From assembly GCF_000002985.6 (NCBI RefSeq), contig NC_003282.8, positions 7,688,001 through 7,752,000 of the forward strand: DNA of 64,000 nt, read 5' to 3'. Source of the stretch: Caenorhabditis elegans. Its lineage: Eukaryota > Nematoda > Chromadorea > Rhabditida > Rhabditidae. Numbering within the stretch: the first letter of the stretch is position 1; each line of letters opens with the position of its first letter. Below, in pieces: positions 38,719 to 49,110 of this stretch. The translations under genes and the position numbers were made by a program. A model generated the notes under the pieces. That model searched no databases, was not told where the DNA came from, and saw nothing but the letters and a program-made list of their open reading frames with translations.

Positions 38719-39639
38719 ATGCAAATATCTTTGACAATACTGTTAGCAGTGGCTGGTGCAACGTTCGCAGCTCCTTCTGATCTTGGTCGTGGCCATCACC
38801 ACCACCACCATCACCATCATAAGACAAAGGCGCCTCGTACATCCCGAGGAATAGCAACTACAACATTTGCACCGACATCGTCAGATTTACCTATTGCTGG
38901 ATCGTCATCTGCACCAGTCATCGCATCGTCCGCTGATCCAATCCTGCCGACATCAGTTGTTCCTCAGCCATCCAACGAGCCATCTCCAGGTACTGTAGCC
39001 CCATCAGATGAACCGTCTCCATCTGGACCACCATCACCAGGACCTGTAAATCCATCCGAAGATCCTCAACCATCTGGCCCACCATCTCCGGGACCAGTGG
39101 ACCCATCCGAAGATCCTCAACCATCTGTAGAGCCATCCGAAGATCATCAACCATCTGGCCCACCATCTCCGGGACCAGTGGACCCATCCGAAGATCCTCA
39201 ACCATCTGTAGAGCCATCCGAAGATCCTCAACCATCTGGTCCACCATCTCCAGGACCAGTCGATCCATCCGAAGATCCTCAACCTTCTGGATCATCATCT
39301 CCAGGACCAGTGGATCCATCAGATGAACCGTCTCCATCTGGGCCACCATCTCCGGGACCAGTAGATCCATCAGAAGATCCTAAACCTTCTGAACCACCAT
39401 CTCCAGGGCCAGTAGATCCATCAGATGAGCCATCTCCATCTGACCCACCAGGACCGCCAGGACCGCCAGGGCCTCCCACCAGACGCCCTCCAGGACCTCC
39501 AGGACCCCCAACAAGGCGCCCGCCAGGTCCACCTGGACCCCCAACAAGACGCCCGCCAGGGCCACCAGGGCCACCACATCACCATGATCATGGACATCAT
39601 GGACACCATGGGCATCATTTCGATCAAGAGCAATTGTAA
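38719..39639 (+). CDS. Secreted proline-rich, histidine-rich repeat protein
   Basis: Single-exon frame of 306 residues. The ATG directly follows TTTTCAGA, a trans-splice acceptor. Residues 1-18 (MQISLTILLAVAGATFAA) are a signal peptide, followed by a run of nine histidines. The centre consists of degenerate repeats of the type SEDPQPSGPPSPGPVDP. A collagen-like stretch of three GPPGPPTRRPP units follows, then a His-rich end (HHHDHGHHGHHGHH). True collagen Gly-X-Y continuity is too short for a stable triple helix. It is likely secreted and disordered, and the His tracts could bind Zn, Cu or Ni. Promoter layout and composition match the gene at 46648. An AATAAA is at 39702. Function unknown. 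Confidence 0.85.
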   Translation: MQISLTILLAVAGATFAAPSDLGRGHHHHHHHHHKTKAPRTSRGIATTTFAPTSSDLPIAGSSSAPVIASSADPILPTSVVPQPSNEPSPGTVAPSDEPSPSGPPSPGPVNPSEDPQPSGPPSPGPVDPSEDPQPSVEPSEDHQPSGPPSPGPVDPSEDPQPSVEPSEDPQPSGPPSPGPVDPSEDPQPSGSSSPGPVDPSDEPSPSGPPSPGPVDPSEDPKPSEPPSPGPVDPSDEPSPSDPPGPPGPPGPPTRRPPGPPGPPTRRPPGPPGPPTRRPPGPPGPPHHHDHGHHGHHGHHFDQEQL

Positions 39640-39701
39640 TTGTACTTAAATGATCTTATGTAAATTGTGTAAAAACTATTGTAAATAAAAAACGATTGCA
39701 A

Positions 39702-39707
39702 AATAAA
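39702..39707 (+). other. Polyadenylation signal
   Basis: AATAAA 63 nt after the stop of the proline-rich gene at 38719. Confidence 0.6.
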
Positions 39708-40919
39708 GTTGATTTTAAAACGCTTTAATTGGAGCGAACAAGACATGAAAAATTTTGCAAAAAAGCAAGTAAAAAAATAATAACAAAGACTAATTTTCAA
39801 TATGGCAAGATTCACCGAGATCTGTTTTGTTTTCAAGTATCTTGAATAATTTACAATTTTTGTTAAAAACAAACGTCGAAAAAATCGGAAGGAAAGAAGG
39901 AAAGAAATAATTGTTTTCTTCTTCAATTGCTCGAATCAAACGGGACATAAAAAATCTGGGCAAGTGTCGTAAAGTTTGGGGAGCAGAAATGAATGAGATT
40001 GTTCGTCCAAAATCAATGTTTAAGTCTCTTTGTCTTACACGCTATATCGTCAGAGACAGCAATTGCCATCATGTTCCGACTTGAAAAATGTAAAAAAAAA
40101 AGAAACATTTGGTTGGGATAAGAAAATAAAATGGCGCGACAAACAATTATTGTGATTACTGTAAAACTATATCTATGCGAGTACGTGTCACAAAATGCCA
40201 TTCGACTTAAATGTCCGGAGAATTTATTTTATTTAGATTTCAACTATCAAGATGTTCAAATGAAGCTGTTAAAAAGCCAAACAAAATGTTGTAATTAGAT
40301 TTTTGAAAAACGGCATGTAACTCGAATGCGGCTGACAAATATAGACAACGAAAAAAAAATCTCAAAATTTCTTATTTTTATGTATATAGGCGTTTAGAAC
40401 ATGGTTCTTTCTATCCATTTATCTATTTTTAATGTTTAATAATCTTCATTATTAACGATTTTAGCCACAGTCTTCGTTTTCATCCAATTTTCCATCGCCC
40501 CGCCCCCTGTGGAGACGCAGAGACATTTTCTCGCGCGCTCTATTGCGAAACATTTTCCTCCCAATACATATATATCGATATATATTAATTCGCTCTTTAC
40601 TCTGGCAAAAAATAAAATTTCCTAAGTAAAGTGAAACTCCTGCTTATTTTTGATAATTATATAATCCTTCGAGCTCCCAACGATACTCCGAAATAACGGC
40701 CGCGTGTTGTTTAGTGTAGTCTTTGTGGATTTTTTCCTTCCCATTCTTTCTCTAGAATTTTAAATGGTCGAGATTTTTCTGGATTTTTTTTGTTGAAAAC
40801 TCCTGGTATTTGATTTGCTCAAAATTTTAAATTGTTATCTGCTTCCTTTAACAGCTCATAATTTTTGAACCTTGTTTGTTTGTCGAAAAAACCTCTCACT
40901 TGGATTTTTAAGATTAATA
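39708..40919. other. Intergenic region upstream of sucg-1
   Basis: About 1.2 kb, A/T-rich, with a GC patch CTCGCGCGCTC near 40532 and an AT palindrome TATATATCGATATATA near 40568. It should contain the sucg-1 promoter. No gene seen. Confidence 0.45.
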
Positions 40920-42471
40920 ATGCTTCGTGCTGCTGGTAACCTATCCAAGTCAATGATGAAATCACAGCGTAGATTTCTGAATCTACAGGAGTTTCAAAGC
41001 AAAGAAATTCTTGAAAAACATGGATGCAGCGTTCAGAATTTCGTCGTTGCATCGAACAGGAAGGAAGCAGAAGAGAAATGGATGTCATTTGGTTAGTTTT
41101 TAGAAATTCATGAAAAATAAAAGCGATTAAATTTCAGGAGATCATGAGTACGTTGTGAAGGCACAAATTCTTGCTGGAGGTCGAGGCAAAGGCAAATTCA
41201 TCAATGGAACAAAGGGAATCGGAGGTGTATTCATTACTAAAGAGTAAGCTTTTTTGAAAAAGTAGTAAAACTAAAAATTTGAATAAATTATATATATTTT
41301 CGAACGATTTCTTTTTAAATCCGACGAATTTTATATTTAATTTTTCAGAAAAGATGCGGCCCTCGAAGCGATCGACGAAATGATTGGAAAGAGGCTTGTC
41401 ACAAAACAAACTACATCGGAAGGTGTTCGTGTCGACAAAGTAATGATTGCCGAGGGAGTCGATATTAAAAGAGAAACCTATCTTGCTGTTCTTATGGATC
41501 GTGAGTCAAATGGTCCAGTGGTGGTTGCATCTCCAGACGGTGGAATGGATATTGAAGCCGTTGCTGAAAAGACTCCAGAACGAATTTTCAAGGTGTGTCT
41601 CACAAATTATTTGTATTTCTCAAATAACCGAATTTTCCAGACACCAATTGACATTCAAATGGGAATGACTGAAGGACAGTCGCTTAAAATCGCCAAAGAT
41701 CTTCAGTTTGAGGGAAAACTCATCGGAGTCGCAGCACAAGAAATTAAACGCCTTTATGATCTGTTCATTGCTGTAGATGCTACCCAAGTGGAAATCAATC
41801 CTCTTGTTGAAACTGCAGATGGACGTGTTTTCTGTGTCGATGCCAAAATGAACTTTGACGACAGTGCGGCTTATCGACAAAAAGAAATCTTTGCTTATGA
41901 AACCTTCGAGGAACATGTAAGAAAATTCAAGTGCACTTTTTTCCATTATTAGTTTTCAGGATCCACGTGAAGTCGATGCTCACCAATTCAACCTAAATTA
42001 CATTGGAATGGATGGAAATATTGCTTGTCTTGGTAAGATTTATTTCTCAAATTCTATTTCTTCCTTCATTTTTGAAAATTGAATCAATTTTTAGTGAATG
42101 GAGCCGGTCTCGCAATGGCAACCATGGATCTCATCAAACTTCACGGAGGTGAACCAGCAAACTTCCTCGACGTCGGTGGAGCAGTCACAGAGGATGCTGT
42201 TTTCAACGCAGTCCGAATTATTACTTCTGATCCACGTGTAAAATGTGTTCTTATCAACATTTTCGGAGGAATTGTCAACTGTGCCACCATTGCAAATGGT
42301 GTTGTTAGTGCAGTGAACAAAATTGGATTAAATGTGCCGATGGTTGTTCGTTTGGAAGGAACTAACGTTGATGCCGCTAAACAAATCATGAAGAAGTCTG
42401 GACTCAAAATTCTTACAGCCAACAATTTGGATGAAGCCGCCGCTAAAGCTGTTTCCTCTCTTCCGAAATAA
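40920..42471 (+). CDS. sucg-1: Succinyl-CoA ligase [GDP-forming] beta subunit, mitochondrial
   Basis: With the alpha subunit it converts succinyl-CoA plus GDP and phosphate to succinate, CoA and GTP in the TCA cycle. Exons: 40920-41091, 41138-41243, 41349-41592, 41641-41916, 41960-42032, 42095-42471; 415 residues, phases agree. The N-terminus ([20 protein letters not shown]) is a mitochondrial presequence. An ATP-grasp fold follows, with [16 protein letters not shown], the acidic metal ligands in EINPLVET and DAKMNFDD, then the CoA-ligase flavodoxin-like domain with [12 protein letters not shown] and [15 protein letters not shown]. It is closer to the GTP-specific (SUCLG2) than the ATP-specific form by overall recall of C. 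elegans C50F7.4; specificity was not derived from residues here. It converges on the methyltransferase-like gene, 197 bp apart. Confidence 0.95.
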
Positions 42472-42668
42472 TCGAAACATCTCATTTTAAGTTTATAATT
42501 TTACTTTCTAGGATTTTCCCTTAATCATTTCATTTTTCTCTTGTATTCTCGGGTATTTACTCTTGTTTTAGGATTTTTCCGTAGAGCTTGTTGTTTCTTT
42601 ACCGTTGTGTTTTCCTGTTTTATTTTAGAATTTAGAATTTAAATTAAAAAAAAAATCATTTATAGAAG

Positions 42669-44060
42669 TCACACATTTTTGGCAAGGAATGGTTGATTAC
42701 TGATATATTTTGCCCAACAATATGGATCGCAAATATTAAGAAGAAGAATAGATATCTTATCATTACTTCCACTGATCCTTCGTACACTGGCCACAAAATA
42801 CCGTCTATCATAAAGAAGCTTCTTCCATGTTGCACGGAATTCTCGACGAGCTAGACGGCCTTTTGGTCTATCGTATAGGATATTGAACTGAAATTAATTA
42901 TGCACACGATAATCAAACTTGAATTTTTACCTGACATGATACCAGATTTGCCTCATCGAATGCAGATTTGGTGAACAGAGCTTTAATATGTTGACTTCCA
43001 TCGTAAAATATATTAACTGAATCGTAACGTAGTTTATGCACTTGTACAACTGTGAAGTATGTCAAATCAACTGCATTCGAATCTCGAGCATCTGAAGAAT
43101 CTTGTATATTCATACGTGAACAAGTAATATGCTTACAATGATCAACTCCCCATCCTAAATGCCGTGCTTGTGAGCTCACATTTTGTTTTAATGTGAGGAC
43201 ACTATATCGAGGATCTTGATAGTGTGAGGTTTCCTGGAATTAATTTCCTTTTTTTTAATTCGTAAAGTTATTATATTCAACTAGCAAACTTCATTCGTAC
43301 CGTATGCTTATCACTCAAAGAATATATCACACATTTCCTGTTGTATCTTTTAAACTCTCTTTCCATTGCAATACTTTTTGAATTGTGAATGAAAATTGAG
43401 TTACACATGTGCTCATTATTCTGAAAATTCAAACTCTTGATTAAATTAAAATTCAAATATTCTCACATCGACAAGCCAATTGAGCCATAAAATGTATTGT
43501 TTAGAAGATCCGAATACTTTTACACGATCTCTAAAATGACGATATGAGCATTTATCAACCACTTGATGAAGTGAAGGCCACATCTTAAACAACATTAATT
43601 TTGATATTTATCATATTCAGGAAGTTTTCATTTTTGAGATAAAAAGAGAAATCAAGCTTCAGTTTCACCAAAGAAGTGGGTTTTAATTGAACTTATCAGT
43701 TGATAAAGTCATCACATCATTTTGATCTTATATCTTCACAAATTCAAAACCAGAAAAACAGCAAGCCATTTTCAAAATGGCATACCCTTCCGAAAAACTG
43801 ATCATCTGTTTCAGCAGTGTTTGTTTGAATGTGTAGGCATTCACGGGCTGCGCGAACGGACGATGCAGGCTGGAAATAGTTTTTAATATCATTAAACTGT
43901 TTATTAATTCAAAAAGGTCTTCATATTTTAAAGTTAACAAAGAGTCTTAATTCTGACATACCTTTCCTATAAATACGACCCGAAAAATTATTAATGATAA
44001 TTGAATAACGAATACAAGAACAATAAAAAAGAGTGGATTATTGAATCGTATCGATTTCAT
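42669..44060 (-). CDS. Type II membrane protein, methyltransferase-like (METTL24 family, tentative)
   Basis: Six exons on the minus strand: 44060-43962, 43869-43786, 43583-43467, 43420-43301, 43233-42931, 42887-42669; 313 residues, every exon in phase 0. The first exon encodes a short basic head and an uncleaved signal-anchor (PLFFIVLVFVIQLSLIIFRV), so the rest should face the Golgi/ER lumen. The body has FFGRMWPSLHQVVDKC, KCVIYSLSDKH and RYDSVNIFYDG. This order resembles the nematode METTL24/Methyltransf_21-like family (VYS.G, then D.LKIDIEG), but the acidic motif is altered, so catalytic activity is doubtful. It diverges from the PDZ gene across 311 bp. Confidence 0.7.
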
Positions 44061-44371
44061 TGTATTTCAATTCTTATTTGAATTGTTTCATTTAGGTTCG
44101 TGGAAGTGCGTCTAGCTTTTGGTGTTCCTAGATCTTTATCAAATATCTGATCTTTATCGAATGTAACAATGTTGGACAAAAACTCAAAAATATTCCGATT
44201 TAAATATATTATGAGAGTGGAAACACTTATTATTTTTTATGAAATTAAGCGTGACTAATAAAAAAGTTTATTCAAAAAAAAATTTAGCTTGAAAAAAAAA
44301 AGAAAACGAGACTCTGGCAATTCTTATTATTTCTTATCATTTTCCTACGCCTGAACAGTGATTTTACACTT
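44061..44371. promoter_or_regulatory. Divergent promoter region
   Basis: 311 bp between the start codons of the methyltransferase-like gene (-) and the PDZ gene (+). A/T-rich with poly-A runs; no specific site recognised. Confidence 0.35.
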
Positions 44372-46177
44372 ATGGACGCTTTTGTAAGTTTTGGAAATGT
44401 TTGAAATAAAACTGCAGCTCTTTTCAAAGTTTAATATGGCGTAAGGTCTTCCACGTAGGCACACAATTGTAGACGATGTAGTTATGTATTATATCATAGG
44501 AAAACACAATTTTCAGGCAAAATCCCGTCTCGAAAAAGCTTTCGGTGGTGGAAAATTGCCACCAATTCATCTTTTTGAGACTCTAGAATTCTCTACAGTA
44601 GTCAAGGCTGAAGATAACGTGAGTATTAAAAGGATAACAAAAGATAAGCATATCACTTTCAGATAGGAATTGAACTGAAAAGTTCGGTTGTTGTTAGCAT
44701 ACCATTTGAGAGTCCATGGACGGTATGTATACGGAAAACGTTTATTGTCTCAAAATCTATATTTTTAGGGTCTTATTAAAGTTGGAGACATTCTTGTTTA
44801 TCTCAATGGGTATCAGATTGGAGGCCAAGGCGTATTGGCAAGGTAATAAAACAATGTTACACCTAGATATTCCAACGTGACGTTCCCCCGAGAATTCTTA
44901 GTTCACACTGAAAAATGGCATTAAAATTAATTTCAGATTCATTCAAACAATTATCAATGGACAACCATGTGCTAAAGTAAGCTATCTGTCAGGAGCAGAA
45001 ATCCCGAATACTTCTGATCGAAATTTGTTTTTCTCCAGATGACATACAAAGTGATTAGGTTCAAAAGACACATTCCACGTCCTTCCGGATTCCCGCCGCT
45101 CCAAAAGCATGAAAGCTATTCTACTGATACATTGGTATTGTATAATCTGAAAAAAGTTTTTCATCTCGGTCTTGACATCAAAGAAATCGAAGGAAAGGTT
45201 TCTGAAAGTTTAGAAGTTTTCAATTTGTTTGATTTTATTTAGATTGTTGTCTGTGACCTTGTTGAAAACTCACTTGGGGACATGACATTTAGTGTTGGAG
45301 AAACAATTCTCGATGTAGATGGCGAAAAGCCTTTGTCCTGTACTGGAGTGAGTTCTGTGTGCATATATATTATTCTATGAGAAACAAATTATAGTTCAAT
45401 GAACGAGTGAGAAAGTCTCTATTGATCCGTAACTACTGCTTGGTTACTGTTGAGATTCCATCGACCGATCCACTTAAAAATCTGCTGAGAAACCAGATCA
45501 CAAAAACAGTGAAAGAAGCTCCACGTATCCACAAACTGCCACCGGATGCAGCGGCTTATGGAGCTGAGGGAATTGCAGTCTTGAGAAAGTTTGGCGGTGG
45601 TGAACAGTTGAAGCCAATTTTGTTAGCAGAGCCGTAAGTTGTAAATACACATTTCTGCTTTTATACCGTACATTCTCTATTAGTGCTGCACCCCTTTGTT
45701 CCACTTTAAAGAGATATTTCTCGGTTCATTTTAAATTTCAAAAAACAATAAATTCCAAAACTTTAGAAAAATATTTGCAACGTATTTCTTCAGTTGACAA
45801 TTTTTCTTAAAACAAAAGAGAACTTGAGGAATGGGGTGCAGCACTAATTGAAAATATTGGTTAATGAACATTTTGTCAACTATAGAAAATACGGTTTCAG
45901 TTTGGTTTTAAATATAATTGACACGGGACGCCACAGTCTCTTCTCTTTCTAAGATGTGCAAGTGCTTGATTCATTAGAATATTTGACCGATTTGTTTTAA
46001 ATTATTAGTTCTATTTTTACTTCCAGAATTCCCAAAAGCAATGAATCTGCTCACTCTCAGCTGAAAATTGAAGAAAAAGTAAAGGAAGGAGATGTGCCAA
46101 GTGGATGGAATTCTCGACTTTTCGTGCGTCTTCCTCCAATGAAATCCGCCGAAACTGAATCAACTTTCCAACAATGA
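44372..46177 (+). CDS. Two-PDZ-domain protein (nematode type)
   Basis: Exons: 44372-44383 (tentative start, MDAF), 44517-44618, 44663-44722, 44769-44842, 44937-44976, 45039-45197, 45243-45347, 45395-45633, 46027-46177; phases agree, 313 residues. PDZ 1 (residues about 35-110) shows IGIELK, VSIPFESP, IKVGDILVYLNG. PDZ 2 (about 130-210) shows HLGLDIKEIEG, VCDLVENSL, VGETILDVDG. Both lack a clear GLGF loop, as in several nematode PDZ families. The tail ends with VRLPPMKSAETESTFQQ. Probably a cytosolic scaffold. An alternative start at 44484 reads through the first intron. No signal peptide or membrane segment. The PDZRN-like tail gene 9 kb away ends in a PDZ ligand, but a link is speculation. 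Confidence 0.8.
45679..45848. repeat. 170-bp inverted repeat in the last intron of the PDZ gene
   Basis: ATTAGTGCTGCACCCC (45679-45694) is exactly reverse-complemented at 45833-45848. Arms may extend further with mismatches. A MITE-like palindrome in the 393-bp intron. Confidence 0.75.
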
Positions 46178-46435
46178 TTCATTCATTTTTTTCTGAAAAT
46201 AGATTTTTTGCATAAATATTGACTTGGTCTATGAGCATTTGATTTTTGAAGAAATATTAATGATAATATTATGTTTTTTTTGTTTATAACAAAAGGTCAA
46301 TGTAAATAAAGGAGGTTTATGAAAATCACATGAAATGTTGCAAATACAGTAAGAGAATGAGCCGAGGGATACCTGTTTATGATATCAGTTTATGTTATCA
46401 TTAGAAAACAGTCTGAAAGGTGTTTCTTCAATTGC

Positions 46436-46445
46436 TGATAAGAAT
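46436..46445 (+). promoter_or_regulatory. GATA-factor site TGATAAGAAT
   Basis: 212 bp before the ATG at 46648. The identical 10-mer lies 208 bp before the ATG at 38719. An additional TTATCA lies at about 46395. Confidence 0.5.
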
Positions 46446-46542
46446 GGGAATGTTGTGGAACTTTGAATCTATGGGTGGGTGTATCCTTTAAGGATTGGAC
46501 TCTTGTCAGATGATTTGTTGATGTTGAACTAATAAAAAATGA

Positions 46543-46549
46543 TATAAAA
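46543..46549 (+). promoter_or_regulatory. TATA box
   Basis: TATAAAA 105 bp before the ATG at 46648, mirroring the gene at 38719. Confidence 0.55.
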
Positions 46550-46647
46550 AGCTTGAAGACCTGGATTGAAATTATTCAGTTAGTTTCAGCTTCATATTCT
46601 TTTTAATATCCCATTTATTTCACATTCAATTTGATATGAATTTCAGA

Positions 46648-48324
46648 ATGTTCCGAAAAGCTCTTGGGGTGCTAGTCTTGGTACTCGTTGCTCATGCCGT
46701 GGATCCATCGGATCTTCCGGATCCTTCATCCCCTCCGCCTGCTCCGAGACCATCTGGGCAGCCACCAGGACCGCAAGGACCATCCGATCTTCCAGGCCCT
46801 TCTGGAGCTCCACCTGGCCCTCCACATCCTTCGGGACCACCACATCGTCCACATCCACATCCGTCGAGAAGACCACGTCCGACTAGACTTCCCCGCCCAT
46901 CAAGATCACCACATTCTGATGCTCCAGAACCATCCGCTGCAACAGATGGGTTTGAGTTAGTGTTTGGCAAGCACCATTCCACAGGAGCACCACCATCAGG
47001 CGGACCACCAGGACCATTTGATCCATCAGGAGCACCACCATCAGGCGGACCACCAGGACTATTTGATCCATCAGGAGCACCACCATCAGGCGGACCACCA
47101 GGACCATTTGGTCCTTCAGGAGCACCACCATCAGGCGGACCACCAGGACCATTTAATCCATCAGAAGCACCACCATCAGGCGGACCAACAGGACCATTTG
47201 ATCCTTCAGGAGCACCACCATCAGGCGGACCACCAGGACCATTTAATCCATCAGGAGCACCACCATCAGGCGGACCACCAGGACCATTTGATCCATCAGG
47301 AGCACCACCATCAGGCGGACCACCAGGACCATTTAATCCATCAGGAGCACCACCATCAGGCGGACCACCAGGACCATTTGATCCTTCAGGAGCACCACCA
47401 TCAGGCGGACCACCAGGACCATTTGATCCATCAGGAGCACCACCATCAGGCGGACCACCAGGACCATTTGATCCATCAGGAGCACAACCATCAGGCGGAC
47501 CACCAGGACCATTTAATCCATCAGGAGCACCACCATCAGGCGGACCACCAGGACCATTTGATCCTTCAGGAGCACCACCATCAGGCGGACCACCAGGACC
47601 ATTTAATCCATCAGGAGCACCACCATCAGGCGGACCACCAGGACCATTTGATCCATCAGGAGCACCACCATCAGGCGGACCACCAGGACCATTTGATCCA
47701 TCAGGAGCACCACCATCAGGCGGACCACCAGGACCATTTGATCCATCAGGAGCACCACCATCAGGCGGACCACCAGGACCATTTAATCCATCAGGAGCAC
47801 CACCATCAGGCGGACCACCAGGACCATTTAATCCATCAGGAGCACCACCATCAGGCGGACCACCAGGACCATTTAATCCATCAGGAGCACCACCATCAGG
47901 CGGACCACCAGGACCATTTAATCCATCAGGAGCACCACCATCAGGCGGACCACCAGGACCATTTAATCCATCAGGAGCACCACCATCAGGCGGACCACCA
48001 GGACCATTTGATCCATCAGGAGCACCACCATCAGGCGGACCACCAGGACCATTTAATCCATCAGGAGCACCACCATCAGGCGGACCACCAGGACCATTTG
48101 ATCCTTCAGGAGCACCACCATCAGGAATGCCGCCTGTTCCACTTCCCACAGATCTTCCAATTCCTTCCGAGTCTCCTTCCTTCTTCCAATGGATCTTCGG
48201 ACGACCGAAACCGTCTGGACCAGCAGGACCAGCTCCATCTGGAGAGCCACCTGGGCCATTTGATCCATCTGGACCACCACCGTCCGAATCCTCAGAAGGA
48301 TCTGGAATTCCTCCGTCATTTTAA
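46648..48324 (+). CDS. Secreted proline/glycine-rich 15-residue tandem-repeat protein
   Basis: Single-exon frame of 558 residues from the ATG at 46648. An earlier in-frame ATG at 46636 lies upstream of the TTTCAG acceptor at 46641-46646 and would be removed by trans-splicing, so the second was chosen. The signal peptide is MFRKALGVLVLVLVAHA. A Pro-rich region with PSDLP and GPP units and an Arg/His/Pro segment (HPSRRPRPTRLPRPSR) follows. Then come 25 copies of GAPPSGGPPGPFDPS, where D alternates with N, and a tail containing FFQWIFGRPKP. Gly is not in a strict every-third position, so it is collagen-like only in composition. Likely an extracellular disordered or cuticle/lumen protein; function unknown. 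AATAAA at 48429. Confidence 0.85.
   Translation: MFRKALGVLVLVLVAHAVDPSDLPDPSSPPPAPRPSGQPPGPQGPSDLPGPSGAPPGPPHPSGPPHRPHPHPSRRPRPTRLPRPSRSPHSDAPEPSAATDGFELVFGKHHSTGAPPSGGPPGPFDPSGAPPSGGPPGLFDPSGAPPSGGPPGPFGPSGAPPSGGPPGPFNPSEAPPSGGPTGPFDPSGAPPSGGPPGPFNPSGAPPSGGPPGPFDPSGAPPSGGPPGPFNPSGAPPSGGPPGPFDPSGAPPSGGPPGPFDPSGAPPSGGPPGPFDPSGAQPSGGPPGPFNPSGAPPSGGPPGPFDPSGAPPSGGPPGPFNPSGAPPSGGPPGPFDPSGAPPSGGPPGPFDPSGAPPSGGPPGPFDPSGAPPSGGPPGPFNPSGAPPSGGPPGPFNPSGAPPSGGPPGPFNPSGAPPSGGPPGPFNPSGAPPSGGPPGPFNPSGAPPSGGPPGPFDPSGAPPSGGPPGPFNPSGAPPSGGPPGPFDPSGAPPSGMPPVPLPTDLPIPSESPSFFQWIFGRPKPSGPAGPAPSGEPPGPFDPSGPPPSESSEGSGIPPSF
46984..48108 (+). repeat. 45-bp coding minisatellite, 25 units
   Basis: Twenty-five head-to-tail 45-bp units, almost identical, encoding GAPPSGGPPGPF(D/N)PS. 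The main variable site is GAT versus AAT at residue 13. Units 2, 3, 4/5 and 12 carry other single changes (L, G, E/T, Q). Units 7-12 and 13-18 share the same D-N-D-D-D-N order, suggesting a duplicated six-unit block. Confidence 0.95.
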
Positions 48325-48428
48325 ACAAGTCTTTGTAATTTTGTAATTACTGTACATTGTATACATTTTATTCATTTTGAATCCTGCCGCTCTTTTCGGT
48401 AATTGTATATTTCGTGATTAACATTTTA

Positions 48429-48434
48429 AATAAA
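48429..48434 (+). other. Polyadenylation signal
   Basis: AATAAA 105 nt after the stop of the 15-residue repeat protein. Confidence 0.55.
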
Positions 48435-49090
48435 TTATTTTCATCAAATAAGCTTATTTGGTATATTTAGAACAACTTAATACATTTAGAATAAGCATTT
48501 TAAATCTAATAATAAAAATAAACCTAGGTTGATTTAGTATTCCGTGAAGATGAAAAAAAGAATCTATGTGTATGGAACAGAACAAACAACACATTCTTAA
48601 CTTGCCATGATACCTGAAACCATTTATAGGACACCCGTCCCTTCTTCCTGCTCCAACTTCCTTTGCTCCACTTTTTCAAATTTTCCTTTTGTTTCAATTC
48701 GACATTTTCTCCGTCTTCTTCATCTGTTTCTTATTTCTAGTTAAATCGGCTCTTCTAGTGCCTCCCAAATAGTCATTCTAATCGAATCAAACCGAACCAA
48801 AACCTACTTTTCATTCGAAGAAAAAGGGACATGAGGCCGTGGTGGTGGTTGTCCAAATCCCATGGGGAATTGTCAACAAACAATTCCTGTCTTCCTATTC
48901 ATTAGGAGTTTTGTGAATTGACGAAAACTTTTTTTTTTCTTTTTCTTGCTCATCACTTGGCTCCGCCTGTTTTTCGCCATTTTGATTCGGGTTCGACTCA
49001 ATTGAAAACATTGTTCTGATCAATGTTCATCTAAAAACACACAATAATACTATTTTTCTTTTATGATGAGCTCTCATTCTCAACCACACA

Positions 49091-49110
49091 ATTGATTGAT
49101 TGATTGATTG
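49091..49110. repeat. (ATTG)5 microsatellite
   Basis: Five perfect ATTG units. Confidence 0.85.

Noticed and set aside
38918-39649. Several reverse-strand and shifted frames over the proline-rich gene
   Set aside because: Shadows of a repetitive GC-richer coding sequence; compositions (Met/Asp or Trp/Arg runs) are what the repeat yields in other frames.
40565-40584. Perfect AT palindrome TATATATCGATATATA
   Set aside because: Too short and simple for an attachment site or terminator in this context; simple-sequence palindromes are common in worm spacers.
43806-43813. CTGTTTCA as a piRNA promoter motif
   Set aside because: It lies within a coding exon of the methyltransferase-like gene, so it is best explained by coding sequence.
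46692-48149. 485-codon open frame antisense to the 45-bp repeat array, and a 460-codon alternative sense frame (46964-48346)
   Set aside because: They exist only because the repeat unit has no stops in those frames. They lack signal peptide, splice context or homology, while the sense frame from 46648 has all expected features.
48960-49010. tRNA-like T-loop sequence (GGGTTCGACTC)
   Set aside because: No A-box, acceptor stem or anticodon arm could be paired around it.
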